Assembly: GCA_037957365.1 (NCBI GenBank)
Contig: JARHVA010003262.1
Location: forward strand, 2,013,501-2,077,500
Direction of reading: 5' to 3'
Length of the DNA: 64,000 bases
Origin: Torreya grandis
Lineage: Eukaryota; Streptophyta; Pinopsida; Cupressales; Taxaceae
The notes under the pieces are model-generated. The model was given only the letters and a program-made list of their open reading frames with translations. It was not told the DNA's origin and searched no databases. This document shows positions 1 to 12,229 of the stretch, one piece after another (position 1 is the stretch's first letter; the number at the start of each line of letters is the position of its first letter). Position numbers and translations under genes: made by a program.

Positions 1-401
1 TTTTTTATCTATTAAAATTATTATCAAATTATTTATACATTATTTTTTTACCAATATGGGTGAGATCAAGATTCAAGTATAAAGAGGTCTAATAGGCCTA
101 ATTTGACTAGTTAGAATATAGAGAGCATAAATGAATGATATAGAGATTTAGAAACTAGGTAGAAGGTGTGAATACTATTAGATATGTATCTATAATGTCA
201 ATTATCTATAACTATTTTTTTATAGGTGATTATCAAGGTAATATGACCTAATTCTAAGAAGAAAAGGGCTAGTTGAGTGTGAAGGCCTAATAGGTTGTTT
301 AAGAGAGATAAAAGAATTTGAAGAACAAAAGAAGGGGATCATCATCAGTTGAGTGAGTAATAAGTATTCAAAGGTGAATATAGGTTCAAGGTAGTTTTTA
401 T
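1..401. other. Non-coding flank left of element A
   Basis: A+T-rich sequence with no frame I can recognise. It ends where similarity to the second LTR copy of element A begins. It does not continue the protease fragment on the other side of element A, so it does not show that A inserted into element B. Confidence 0.5.
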
Positions 402-1899
402 TCTTAATTTTTCAACTAATCACCAAAGTTGTGGGAATTTTCAAAGACGTGGGACTTCACCCTTAAAATGACCTCCAGATTTTAAAGAAGTTAACTCTTC
501 TCTTTGGGGTTTGATGTAAAGAGGAAAGAAATGATGCATAAAATAAATACTTAAGCTACTAAGGTGATGCACCAAGATTTTATTCCTTTACCAAAAACAC
601 ATTAACTAGTACTAATATAATTTACTAAAAAGATTAAAGAGCATAAAGCATGATTAATAATTCTAGCATAGACTATAGACAAAATTAAAGGCTCATAATA
701 GAAAAGATAACCTAAATCCTCATCTATCCAAATAGCATAGTATTAGTTTAAAAAGCATTCACTGGTAGAATTAAATATCCTATATCATGATTAAAAATCT
801 TAGTGTTTATGAAAAGCTAACAAAGGCTCATAATAGAAAATGAGAAACAAGAATGAGAAACATAATATGATTGCATAGAACACCAATCTCTCTTCATTTT
901 TTGATAGGAGAACATAATTAAAAATGCATATAATACAATGTTTTATCCCTCAAAATAGGCACTTATTAAGGTGGTATAAAATGCTTCAAAAACTAATTCT
1001 AAAATTTCTATTGAGTTAGATGAATCTCTAGTGATCTCTCTTCCTCCTTTGATCTTCCTCCTTGATCTGATACTTATAGCCCAAAATATACATCATGGTT
1101 CACTAAAAATTTCTTAGATTCAAACTATTTGTCCACAAATTTTAGATCTAAAACCTACATGCCATTATAACTAAACAACTTGGAGCTTGAATCTATTATT
1201 TTTGCTAACTACCTCTTTCATTTTGTTTCAACGCTTTCTCCCATTTGTCTTCTACCCATAGTTTATTAAAGTATGGACATGTGGAGGCTTATATGGCTAT
1301 TAATTACTTGACTCTTCTTTCCCCTTCATTTTGGAAACTCTTTGTATTTCTTAATTCTTTTGGGCTTTGGGACCTGTTGTGTTGACATGTGTTGACTTTG
1401 CACTCTTTGGAGTCTTTTTCATACTCACTTTTCTGTTAAAGAGTTCAGAAGTGACAAGTGGAATTATCCACATTTATTTGAGTCTTCAAAGCTTTTTCCT
1501 CATTCTTTTACTTAGATTTTTTAACCTTTATAACTTTTTGAGATTCTACATCATTGGATCTATTACTCTAAACTAATTTGTTGATCTTCTCTACTACCCC
1601 TTTCATAATCTTTTGATCTCTAGGTGAATTGTTGTTTATCTACATGGTAGCCTCCTGCTCAAAAAAGTCTTTTTTATACTCACTTTACCTTCAAATATCA
1701 TCAAAGTGACATGTGGATACCCTCCACTAGCATTAGAGTCTTATATCTTTTTCAAGGCATTAACAAAAAGAGATTCCTTTGACCCCATAAATTAATATGA
1801 CCCAAAATGTTACTTAGCAATGTATATACCTAGCCAAATAATATATTTATGTCCCAAAGGTATAAAATCAAAAATGTATAATTTTAAATCTATAGTTCA
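402..1899 (-). repeat. 3' LTR of element A
   Basis: Aligns along its length with 20744-22257. The shared blocks begin near 417 and end near 1895, and termini were extended to the nearest TG...CA (minus-strand start TGAAC; the other end has decayed from TG to TC on the plus strand). The two copies differ by many substitutions and small indels, so the insertion is old. The small plus-strand open frame near 1367-1576 lies within the LTR and is not supported as a gene. Confidence 0.85.
1071..1079 (-). promoter_or_regulatory. TATA box candidate in LTR A (3' copy)
   Basis: Minus strand CTATAAGTA follows a GGG and precedes a purine-rich stretch. The same site is kept at 21426-21434 in the other LTR. 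Position within the LTR fits a U3/R promoter. Inference from motif and conservation only. Confidence 0.45.
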
Positions 1900-3669
1900 T
1901 GGTGACTCACCAAGGACTTTGTGCCTATATGGAAGGACTACCATAAAAACTCAAACCAAAACTTTCTCAAAATTATTTCTATTATAACTCATTCAGAGCT
2001 TCTACAATGCAGCCTAGAAATTGGTCCATTCTACCTCCAATGGATATTGCCTCTTCTATAGAACTTGGAAATCTCTATCTAACTCTATTATTTCCTTGTG
2101 AGATAATGCCTAAATATTCTAAACCATTGAGTGCAATTTAAACTCTAATTTTTCAATCAGGACTAAAATGGTTTCCACCTTACTGAAAGATGAAGAATCA
2201 CTAAGGGACTGAAAAACTATTTGATCATGTTACTTTGTGACCAGTAGATTTTGAATCTAGTCCTCCATTAACACTATGTTGTCATCTAGGAAAGGGGAAG
2301 GGAGTCATAATTGGACCAATTATTCAATGTGCCCTTTCATTCCTTTGACCCCTTCCTTTAAAAGATTTAGTAGATGCTTGCATTTGGATGTAGCTTTGTT
2401 GTAACTCAAAATCTCACTTACCCTTCCTATTGTTACTTGCCTATCTATGATCATGGCTACCTATATCATTTCCTCTAATGTATCATATAATTTTTTAATC
2501 AATAGTTTTGATTTAGGTACCTTAGAATCAACTAAAAGTAGGATACTCTCCATAGAGGAATCTACTTTTGTACACAAGGTCTGAGCATCAAATATAAACT
2601 TGAGTGCAGGCTTTGGATGGGCCATGTCCATTGAAATTCTCTTACAATAAGAGACATAGAGTCCCTTGACCATTGATTCCACTCTAACTAATTGGGGTCA
2701 TTGGGCTTATTCTTGAGTTAACCTTGCCACTTCATCTTTAATGTTCTTGCATTCAACTTGTAAGTTACTCTTGTTGTCCTTAAAAGCATTTATCTTCTAT
2801 TGTAGTTGAATGATCTTAGCTTCCTTATAATAAATTTTCTTTTTGACAAGACTCTTCTCCATTTGTAATGAGTTGATAGAGGCCTTGGATGCACTGAGAT
2901 CCTATTGTAAATACTTTGCTTTGTCTTCTAAATCTTCAAGACTTCTTTAGATATTGCCCCTTTCAAGTCCTTGTTGAGTTGGGCTATATCCTTGTGCTTT
3001 GCCTTGATCTCTTACATCATGTAGCACATAGTGGCTTGTGCTTGGATTAAGTTGATTTTACCTTCTCAAGTTTATTAGAGATTTTGAGATAGTCTATGGT
3101 GACCATGACTATAATTTTAGTCACAAGCTTCACTTTATCCTAGGGTCTAAACTGAGTCATATCCATAGCCATTGCACTCATTATATAATCTTTAGGCTAC
3201 ATTTACTCAAGTGGATTATTCACATTAGGGACTATGCAGGTGATAGTGAGGTAATGATGTTTATGGTCATAAAGAGACCTTGTTTGTTATGTAGCCACTA
3301 CCCTACCCTCCTTTTGGCTTTACTTCTCCTTTCTTGCCTCCCTATCCCTCTTTACCATGTCTAATTATGTATAGAAGTCTAAGGGAGAGGTCACTACACC
3401 ATTATCAAAAGGAGACCCATGGGGTAAACCATAAGGCATAGTGATTGATTGTTGGGGTTAGTTCTATGATGGAGACGGGTTTTTCAAGACCCTAGGGGAA
3501 AGATTGGCAAACTTAACTATTGGGAAGTGAAAGGGGATAGGTAACTAGATGGCATCAATGATTGATTTGGTATAGCCAAGATGGTTGAGAATGTTAAGCC
3601 GTGCAAAGGAGGTGGCATTAACATAGTTTGGGTAGAAGATTGAGGAGAAGTAATGTATGAGGTGGGTTA
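1900..3669 (-). pseudogene. Element A post-integrase frame, C-terminal part (coiled coil)
   Basis: Minus-strand frames from about 3660 down to about 2060 read as one long decayed protein. A Pro/Ser-rich linker (about 3660-3400) is followed by Lys/Glu/Leu-rich sequence with heptad-like spacing (about 3130-2700), then a less charged region at 2682-2461 containing KPALKFIFDAQTL and SKLLIKKLYDTLEEMI, continuing in frame past stops to about 2100. It lies between the inner element and the 3' LTR of A, where no standard retroelement gene is expected. The N-terminal part is at 12230-13900 on the other side of inserted element I. I do not recognise the family. About five to eight in-frame stops make it non-functional here. 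Confidence 0.5.
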
Positions 3670-4852
3670 TGTAAACTAGGAATTTGACTAAGAAGGGGAG
3701 ATTAGTATTGTGTTAGTGACAAAATGAACAAAATAAATTAATAAAAAACACACTAAACTAACATCTTCATGCCTAGTTACTAGGGTGGGCTTAGTGAATA
3801 AAGACAAATGAACAAATCACAAATAAAATGCAAGAAAACACACATTCCTTACCTTTATTGAATGCTCCAAATGCCTTTGTAATATTGGCTTGCTAATTTT
3901 TATGCTCATGAAGTCCTTGGGAAAGGAAGCTTGACTACCTCCATCTCTCCTTAGTACCTTTGGCTTTGACTTGGTTTGGCTTGGAATCAATTTGGCATGG
4001 TAACACTATTTTACATGAATCTTTTATAACTAATCTTGAATTATAACTTTGCACAAATTAAGCTTAAAAATGATGTTCATGGCCTCTCTATTTATAGATT
4101 TTTGAGATTGATCAAAATCAACCTGAACCATCCATCCTGAGATGAAGATGTGTGGTTAAGGATTAATTTAATTTTTTGGAATTAAGTTTATAATTATCCT
4201 CATCATGACATCATAAAAAGTGGAAATTAAGTGGCATGGAGGGTATTGATGAGGAATGGAGGGCATGAATCCTAATATTTGTGGCATTTATGGCCTAGGG
4301 ATGTCTTCCCAAGAAATGAGGTCAGCTGATGATGCAGATATTCAATGTTCATTTCTAAAAACAATTTTTTAACAAGTTTCCATAGAATTATTAATTAGGC
4401 CTTGATTTGGATTAATTAGCTCTTAAGCATGTTTAAGCACTTTGTGCACAAATTACTCAAATTGATCAGAATGCCTTGTTATTGTCTAAAAGTTGACTAT
4501 ATTGGAATTAGGATGCAATGTTAATGTGTTGGATCTATTATCCCATTTAGGATATTATCAATAATAAATAGCAAAGGAACATGTCTTGTGAAGATATATG
4601 ATAGGAAAGAGAAATCCAGAGCACCTAGGTGCAATATTAGCATTTTGACTTAAAATGATCTGATCAAAGTTAGTTGGCCCATAAATTACATTACCCTATT
4701 TAAGGATACCCTAGCCAATATTAGTAATTGAATATATCATTTTCAAAGTTTTTTAATGTGTTTTAGTGTCTTTAGGCCAAATTATGCATTTTGGGTAGAA
4801 ATTGGTCAAAAGCTTGGTTGGAGGTTATTAGTGGCTAATTTAGGTGTCTATA
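3670..4852 (-). repeat. 3' LTR of element I
   Basis: Co-linear with 11040-12218, including a shared promoter block and the last bases TCTATA (TCTACA in the other copy). About 1183 bp. A minus-strand AATAAA at roughly 3855-3861, downstream of the TATA box, could be the polyadenylation signal; it is lost in the other copy. Confidence 0.85.
4085..4096 (-). promoter_or_regulatory. TATA box in LTR I (3' copy)
   Basis: Minus strand reads CTATAAATAGAG, a near-ideal plant TATA box. It is identical at 11457-11468 in the other LTR although the surrounding sequence has diverged. Confidence 0.65.
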
Positions 4853-4870
4853 GTTTGCCCCTATTTTGGA
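4853..4870 (-). other. Polypurine tract of element I
   Basis: Minus strand AAAATAGGGGCAAAC directly precedes the TATAGACACC start of the 3' LTR, the position of the plus-strand primer in LTR retrotransposons. A similar purine tract also lies beyond the other LTR (from 12219), which is unexplained. Confidence 0.55.
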
Positions 4871-6006
4871 AGATGTTACAAACCATAGGCAAAGCAATGT
4901 CTTCTCAAATAATGAGAGATGGCTTGTATGCCAACAAGAAGATGATTATTAAATAACAGAGCTCCAAATTATTTTAAGAAGCCTATGATGATGCCCCCTC
5001 AAGGGAGTGGCCATCACATATGTTGATGGATGGTCCCTCGAAAAGAAACAAGAAGAAAGGTGGAATTAACCTATCGTTGAGATTAATCCAAATGATAAAA
5101 TGCCTACATGCATTGATTTGAAAAGGATGCTAATTTTCCCAAAGGTAGTTATAATCAAGAATAAAAGTCAAAATAATGATTTACCCATATGCGGTTATAA
5201 TCATTATGAGGACCTGAATTGGATAAAGATGATGGTGCCCTAGTTAGGGATAATTAGCAAGCATAACTCAAGGATATAACCTATAATATATATTAAATAT
5301 GAGTGGGTTCAAAGTGATGAAAGAGATGGATGGAAGAATGAGATTTATCAATAGAATGATTTAGTTGTACCTATCAATGAGGAGATGTTCATCCTAATTA
5401 ACAATGATAAAACTAGAATGGTCAAATGAGTTATATTGATCAAGGTGGGTGAAAGGATTTTCCAAGGTGTCAAGGAGAAAATTTTTGTGGCTCCATTGAT
5501 TGTATACCTTCTTAAAGCTAATTTTTGTTGTAGCATGTGATGGTAGGCTTCATAATAGAACATCATGAAGATTTTGCTAAAAAATGCATAAGGATTAATT
5601 CTTGATATCCAATAAACACTCAAAAATAAAACACCAATGATAAAAACCATGATGACAATGTTAACATATGAATATGGATGGACTCAAGAATAATGTTTTC
5701 AAGGAATCACCCAATGAACACATATAGATAGAGTCAATGCAACAGTACTGAAAGCAAATAAATAGGCAAGTAAATAAAAAACAAACATAAAATAAATAAA
5801 TAAACAACTTGAAATAATTACAAAAATAGAAAGCCTAAAAATAAAAGCAAAATAAATCATCCTAACAATGACCATGCCCCAGTAAGGTGGATCAAGGATA
5901 ACTGACTAAGCTTAGATAAGACAAAAAATTTTGGATTTTTGAAATGTTATGAATGTTTTTGGAATTTTCAGGTATCTTAACTCATTATAGAATGACAAGA
6001 TACCTA
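4871..6006. other. Element I interior, non-coding
   Basis: No long frame on either strand. It holds short copies of a dispersed motif like CATAGGTGGTTATAATCA (near 5138 and 5183, again near 6350, 6403 and 6450). The 100-codon minus frame at 5348-5650 shows no recognisable domain. Confidence 0.4.
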
Positions 6007-6140
6007 CTCACAAAATGGTGAGATCATTGGGCTTAGGTTGCTCACAAAATGGTGAGAGTGTATGGTTTAAGTTACTCACAAAATGGCAAGAGTGTGTGGC
6101 TTGGATTGCTCACAAAATAGTGAGAGTGTATGGAAAGGGG
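6007..6140. repeat. 34-bp tandem repeat with inverted arms
   Basis: The unit begins CTCACAAAATGGTGAG and recurs at 6007, 6041, 6075 and 6109, a 34-bp period. CTCAC and GTGAG pair around a 6-base loop in the first two units; the later ones carry changes (GCAAG in the third, AGTGAG in the fourth). Confidence 0.85.
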
Positions 6141-6948
6141 GACTGAGATGACCTCAACACAAATTGAGCATGACCCACATAGTCCTAAAATGACCTCAAT
6201 TCATATTAATTCCATCCACACAAAAGGTAGGGAAAAACCAACTAGGTCCCAACAAGTTCTCAAATATGGAAAATGGCCAGTCAAATGAAAACAACAATGG
6301 CAAGGTAATGTGGCAATGCATGGTAAATAAGTGTTTCCCCTAGTTTGACCATAGGTGATGATAACTAGGATAAAATAGCATAGGTAAATGATACTAATTT
6401 TCTCATAGGTGGTTATAATTAGTAAAAAAATTGGTGAGACACTAGTTTACCCATAGGTGGTTATAGTCAGGCTCACATAAACAAACTTTATAGGATGAAA
6501 GATATCTTGCCAAATCAATTATCACATTACTTTCATAGACTATCATTGTAAACATTAATTATATTGATTATTGAAACTTGATTAGAATCCTCTCATAAAA
6601 AGTACAAGAAGAACCAAAGTAACCAAGATCAAAATAAGATTGGGTAGGATGAGTAAAAATAGGCTTTGGTCTAGATAGGAATGGAATGATAGGATGGATA
6701 AAATGGTAAGAGGGTTTGCCCTCAAGTGATAGGGTGAATACTAAGAATATTCAACAATGGAAAATGGATATATAACAATGGAAATGGCATGGAAATGAAA
6801 TGGTATGGTACATGAAATGGATTGAGTGTGGTAAATGGCATATGATTCTATTTTTCTTGTTAAGATGGAGATGCATGTCCTAATCAAAAAATGATACAAA
6901 CTAAATACGTGATCATATTAATTACTAGCCCACACCTTGTCTAAATAA

Positions 6949-8462
6949 CTACTCTATCAAAAATGGCCTATAAATTTGGTTGTCAAGAATTCTTTTTTGA
7001 TCTTCATTGGTCATTGATTTTAATTCCTCCAAACATTGAGACAAGTTATCTTTGTAGCCTCTAGAAAGGAAAGTGTGGCCATGGATGGTAAAAAAGGACA
7101 AATAATAGATGGTAGGTTTTATTGCAAAATGGAATGGTAGATGATAATGAAATGTGGAATGATAGGGAAATAAATGAAGATCAGGACTTTCAGTCATATG
7201 TAATGTTTTTGGTGCTATATTTGACATAACTTTGGATGTGGCAGGGTCGAAGACTTTTGTCTTAATAAGACCACCAATTTTTTTTATTGTTTGATCTTGA
7301 AAGTAGCTACCATTTAATTAGGTTTTACATTGGAAGCTATTTTGATTTGATCTTTAATTTTGTCTTCATCAAGTAGTGAAGAAATTTTGTGCTTAGCTAT
7401 TAGTGCCTTAATGATTATTTCACCAATTAAATTGTCTTGATTGTCTCGTAGCACCTTTGAGAAGGTTTCACTAATGAACATTGGCTTTTGACTTTGATTT
7501 TCTTCTAGTGTTTCTAAAAAAAATTCACTAGAAGATGCTAAGTTATGACTTTGATTATCCCCTAGTGCCTCTAAAAAAGTTTCACTAGGAGAGTGTTCTT
7601 CTGCTACATGAATTTGGTCTTGGCCTCCTTGCTCTTCTTCAAATGATATGTCACCATGGATGTAGTTTAACAAAGTTTGATTCTATCAATCCTAAATGAC
7701 ACTTGTGGGAGATGGAATGCTAATAATATGGCAATTTTAGTTGATGGTAATGGAATGGGGAATGACTTATCATTAGATAATGGTAGGGTATTGGGGATCA
7801 TGATTGCTCACATGAGCCAAAGGATGAAGTCCTAAAATGGTAATGATAGGGTAGTGTGGAGTTTGATTTCTCACACAAGACAAAGGACTAGGTCCTAGAA
7901 TGATGAAGGGGTGTTGTGGAGCTTGATTTATTGTATAAGCCAAAGGATGAGGTCCTAGAATGATGAAGTGGTGTTGTGGAGCTTGATTGCTCACAAAATC
8001 CAAAGGATGAGGTCTTGGTATAGGAATGGTGTAATGTTGTGGTCCTATAATAGAAATGGTATGATGTGGTGGATCCTGATTACTTGCATAAGACAAAGCA
8101 TCCAAGTCTTCCTCATAAACCATATCATCCCAGTTGTGAGCTGGCTCATAGGTAGGTTCTCGACTATGTTCCACATACTGATTATTATAAATAGGGTATG
8201 GATCCATATCCCAAATAATATTATATGTATTTAGGTCTTCAAAGTCCTCCTCATAAGCCTCTTCATGCTAATAAAGGTCTTAATTTGGATTTTGAATATT
8301 TTGACTATGTTCACAATATGGAGAATTATAGGGAGAATAATAAAACTCCTTATAAAATCATTCTCTATAAGGGTTCCTAGTGGGATTTTGTGCAACCATT
8401 CTATCATAAGTTTGATTTTATGTGAATCCACCATAAGTGTATGTTTAAGTGTAGCTAGACAT
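6949..8462 (-). pseudogene. Pro/Tyr/Asn-rich open frame of element I, broken
   Basis: From an ATG at 8462 the minus strand reads about 500 codons with a few stops and shifts. The N-terminal third is Tyr/Asn/Pro-rich (motifs such as YNNQYVEHSREPTYEP). The middle is a tandem array of about 20 residues containing H-P-L and NQAPQHPFIILGP. The C-terminal third is acidic with repeated SETF/LEAL...DNQS units (7673-7314) and ends KRILDNQIYRPFLIE before the stop at 6949. No zinc knuckle, protease or polymerase motif is visible. It could be an altered gag or an ORF1-type protein of a non-autonomous element; I do not recognise it. Confidence 0.55.
7780..8100 (-). repeat. 60-bp in-frame tandem repeat
   Basis: Plus-strand GGAGCTTGATT-like starts fall at 7795, 7858, 7918 and 7978, spacings of 63, 60 and 60 bases, with a decayed fifth unit upstream. 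Spacing is a multiple of three, so it encodes a 20-21 residue protein repeat with HPL and NQ-P-H cores. Confidence 0.8.
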
Positions 8463-10500
8463 ATCCACATAAATGATGAAAACTCTAAAAATAAAAATGT
8501 TTAGAGTTATACAAACTCTAAAAAACTATGTCCAAAAGATAAATGGTCACTATCTCCAATGTGGTCTAAAAGTGGAGTTGTATCTCCAAAGTTATTTGTG
8601 CTTAGACTTGGCATAAAATAGTCTAACATCAAATGTCTAATGTTAAATTTCATACATATAAAAGGTCAAGTGTCTGAATGAAAATTGGCATGTCAAAACA
8701 TCTAGGTCAAAGTTTTCCAAACAAGGTCTAAACTAGGAAAGGGAAAAGTTGAGTTACTAGGTTTTTTGTCCAAATGCGGAGTCAAAAGCTAGGCTCAAAC
8801 AAACAAGCATATGCTAGGAATTTTGGCTGAATGGCATCAAAATCTAGACTTGAAACAAAGGTTTCATTTGATTTTATGTAATCTAACAAGTTTGGAAACA
8901 ACTTTGACATAAACCTAACATATGAAATCAAACATAAACATGATTAGTTGGCATAAGGTATAAGATAAAAGTCTCTTTGAAGAAAGATTGTGTTTTCCCA
9001 AATAAAGGCATAAACAATGATAAGGATAGGTATTGAATAAACAAACCATCAATAGTTTTCAAATTTTGATAATCGACTAACTGAAGTTATGCAACCCAAA
9101 AGAGAAATATATGTGTATCATCCCCATGAACTGAGGCCTAAACAATCAATCAATATTTGAATCTAAACTTGACAATGTTAATTGAAAACTCAACATTGAA
9201 AACTAGGATTTTGATGAAACAAGCTAGACAAGATCGGACAACATGACGACACATGACAAAGGTCTAAATGGTATACATGACATGGTTTGAAATAAATGGT
9301 TTTTTTGATTCAAGGTAAACTAGTCTTGAAGCAAATTGAGCAGCCTAATAGTGTAAGCATGCTTGAATGATGTGGTCAATGTTATGTTTCAAAAGACTCA
9401 AAGGCAAAATGGTTTAACATGATTTAGGTAGCATAACACTACCCTCTTCAACTCAAATGACACACACACAAATAAGTTTAGCAAAAATTTCAAGGCACAA
9501 GTGTGGTGTAAAATAGCCAGCATAACACCTCTTTAGATAAAAGAGTGACATATAGACAAATTGGTTTTGACATGGATTTATGAACAAACAAACAAGTTTT
9601 AGTCTCAAAACATACCAAGCAAGAAAAAATGACCAAAATACTCTAAGTATAATCATCCAAATTCTAGCAAGGGTATGGCAATGTGGGGTTGACTAACTAT
9701 CAAGTTTTTAACATATCTAGGGTAATCAGTTACACAATGAATTTCATGTCAAATGATGAAAAATACAAGCATGTAAATTGGGTGACCATGGCATTAACTA
9801 GTTGTAAAAAGGTCTAGTCTTTTTTATAGCCACTACATCCTAGTGTTCACTCAGTGTAGTGTGATGTCTAAATGCAGATACATCCTATGTGTAACTTAGG
9901 AGTAAGTGAAGTAAATGCTGGGAGATGAAACCCTAGGTCAAAGATTCAATAAACAACTCATGGGAGGTGATTAAGTCCCCCTCACAAGCCAAGTTTGCAT
10001 AAAATATAAAAACTTTAGGGTCATTTTCAAAGTCACCCAAACTTTGATGAGTTTTTAAGGAGTGCTTTAGACAATGTTCTTTCTATGCCTTGGACTAGGC
10101 AATTTGTAATAGGAATGGCACTTTTGATTCCAAGGGTTCCCTAAAGGGGACAAATGGAAGAGCATACATGCAACACCCCTCTTTTTTCCAAATAAAATAT
10201 AATTTAAACAACTAAGTGAATACAAAAAGCTTAGAAAGGTGAGTTCATTTTTAAGCCCAAATGGAAAGGTGTGATGGTGTTCTTTTGATGCCCCTTGGTC
10301 TTAATTGCAAACTTTGAAAACATTCACCATAAACATCTAATTTTTTTTTAAACACCAAAAAAAGGTTCCTAATCCATTTTAAAACATGTTTTTATCAAAT
10401 TTCAAGCTTAGTACTACAACAAAAATATTAGCATGTCCTTTATCCTTGAAACTACTTTGAGTTTGAAATAATAAACTTAGAAAAAAGAGCTCTCAATTTT
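8463..10500. other. Element I 5' interior, non-coding
   Basis: About 2 kb between the start of the Pro/Tyr-rich frame and the motif-rich leader. I see no domain on either strand; the short open frames here are unconvincing. Confidence 0.4.
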
Positions 10501-10530
10501 TTTACATAGTACAATCTCACTATTACATAG

Positions 10531-10875
10531 AGTAATACCACTACTTGCAAGACAATACCATGACTATAAGAGTTGTGGTATTATAACTTAATGGCAGGTG
10601 GTTTAGTCACAATACCATGACTCAATTTTATAATATTGTTAATAGTAGGACAATCTAGCTACTTAGCAAATCATGATATTATTGCTAACTACTAACGGTT
10701 AGACAATACCATGATTCAGTTAAGCAACCTCGCTAATAGCATGATAATCTAATGACTGACTCAGTAGTGGTATTATTGACCCTGCATGAAAACATAGTCT
10801 AAAAATTAAAATGGCTAAGCACAATACCATTAGTCTAAATAAAAATCCCACTACTTGTAGGACAATACCGCAACT
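10531..10875. repeat. Dispersed ACAATACCA motif cluster
   Basis: (G/C)ACAATACC recurs near 10552, 10610, 10702, 10820 and 10861, with a shorter form at 10533 and inverted forms (TGGTATTAT) near 10575 and 10767. Spacing is irregular. It lies in the leader just inside the 5' LTR and primer-binding site of element I. Confidence 0.6.
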
Positions 10876-11017
10876 GGGTTAGAACAAACTTATGACTTTT
10901 AGAAAAACATTTTTTACTTAAAATTTTCACTTTTTTAAGCCTCTCACTCAAAGATTCTATAAGGAAAATATTAGTGAGTTACTTGAGGGAGCTTTGTGAC
11001 CATTATGAAGCTAGGAG

Positions 11018-11036
11018 GATCCCACTGAGCATGCCA
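11018..11036 (-). other. Primer-binding site of element I
   Basis: Minus strand TGGCATGCTCAGTGGGATC starts three bases after the 5' LTR end and begins with TGG, the complement of a tRNA CCA end. Related sequences stand at the same place in elements A, B and C. Several CA/TG steps suggest decayed CpG sites. The tRNA was not identified; tRNA-Arg is a guess. Confidence 0.6.
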
Positions 11037-11039
11037 TTA

Positions 11040-12218
11040 TGTGAAATAGGAATTTGACTAAGAAGAGGAGATTAGTATTATGTTAGTGATAAAATGAACA
11101 AAACAAATTGATAAAAAAACACACTAAACTAACATATTCATGCCTATTTATTAGGGTGAGCTTAGTGAAGAAATATAAATGAACAAATCAAAACTAAAAT
11201 GCAATAAAACACACATTCCTTACCTTCCTTGAATGCTCCAAATGCCTTTGTAGTAGTGCTTTGCTCATTTTTGTGCTCATGAAGTCCTTAGAAATGGAAG
11301 CTTGGATACCTCCATCTCTCCTTGGCACCTTTGGCTTTGGTTTGGCTTGGCTTGGAATCAATATGGCATGGTAACACTAGTTTTTATAAAGCTTTTAGAA
11401 CCAATATTGTATTATAACTTTGCACAAATTAAGCTTAAAAATGGTGTTCATGGCCTCTCTATTTATAGATTTTTGAGATTGATCAGAATCAACCTAAACC
11501 ATCTAACCTAAACCAATTTTTGAGATTAATTTAACTTTTTAGAATTAAGTTTATAATTATTTTCATCATGACATTGTAAAAAGGATCAATTAAGAAGCAT
11601 GGAGGTTATTGATGAGGCATGGAGGGCATGAATCTTGATATTTGTGGCATTTATGGCCTAGGGATGTCTTCCCAAGAAATGAGGTCACCTGATGATGTAG
11701 ATATTAAATATTCATTTCTAAAAAAATGTTTTCAACAAGTTTCCATGGAATTATTAATTAGGCTTTGATTTGGATTAATTATCTCTTAAGCATGTTTAAG
11801 CACTTTATACATAAATTACTCAAATTGATTAGAATGCCTTGTTATGGTCCAAAATTTGATGAGATTAGAATTAGGATGCGATGTTAGATGTGTTAGATCC
11901 ATTATCCCATTCAGGATATTTTCAATAGTAAATAACAAAATCACATGTCTTGTGTAAGAGATTTAATAGGAAAGAGCAATCCAAAGCACCTAGGTGCAAA
12001 ATTGGAATTTTAACTCAAAATGATCTAATCAAAGTTTGTTGGCCCATAAATTGCATTGCCCCATTTATGGATAACCTAGCCAAAATTAGTACTTTAATAT
12101 ATCAGTTTCAAATATTTTCAATGTGTTTAAGTGTTTTTAGGCCAAATTATGTATTTTGGGTAGAAATTGGTCAAAATCCTAGTTGGAGGTTATCAATGGC
12201 TAGTTTTAGGTATCTACA
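11040..12218 (-). repeat. 5' LTR of element I
   Basis: Co-linear with 3670-4852, about 1179 bp, TG...CA ends intact (minus strand TGTAGATACC...TTTCACA). Contains the conserved TATA box at 11457-11468. Plus-strand open frames at 11302-11511 and 11950-12249 are LTR sequence, not genes. Confidence 0.85.
11457..11468 (-). promoter_or_regulatory. TATA box in LTR I (5' copy)
   Basis: Minus strand CTATAAATAGAG, identical to 4085-4096. In the 5' LTR this copy would drive the element's transcript. Confidence 0.65.
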
Positions 12219-12229
12219 AGTTTTGCCTC

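Larger units (their letters stand above)
3670..12218 (-). mobile_element. Element I: non-autonomous LTR retrotransposon nested in A
   Basis: Direct LTR copies at 3670-4852 and 11040-12218 enclose 6.2 kb. On the minus strand the LTR runs from TGTAGATACC to ...TTTCACA. A primer-binding site lies just inside the 5' LTR (11018-11036) and a purine-rich tract precedes the 3' LTR. The interior has no recognisable protease, RT, RNase H or integrase; it carries one broken Pro/Tyr/Asn-rich frame (6949-8462). It splits element A's post-integrase frame. Flanks GGTTA and AGTTT share only three of five bases, so a duplication is not established. Confidence 0.75.

Noticed and set aside
6007..6140. CRISPR-like array
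   Set aside because: Repeats are 34 bp head-to-tail with no unique spacers, in plant retrotransposon sequence.
7968..8504. Two plus-strand open frames of 79-88 codons
   Set aside because: Antisense to the Pro/Tyr-rich frame of element I; the tandem repeat keeps both strands open.
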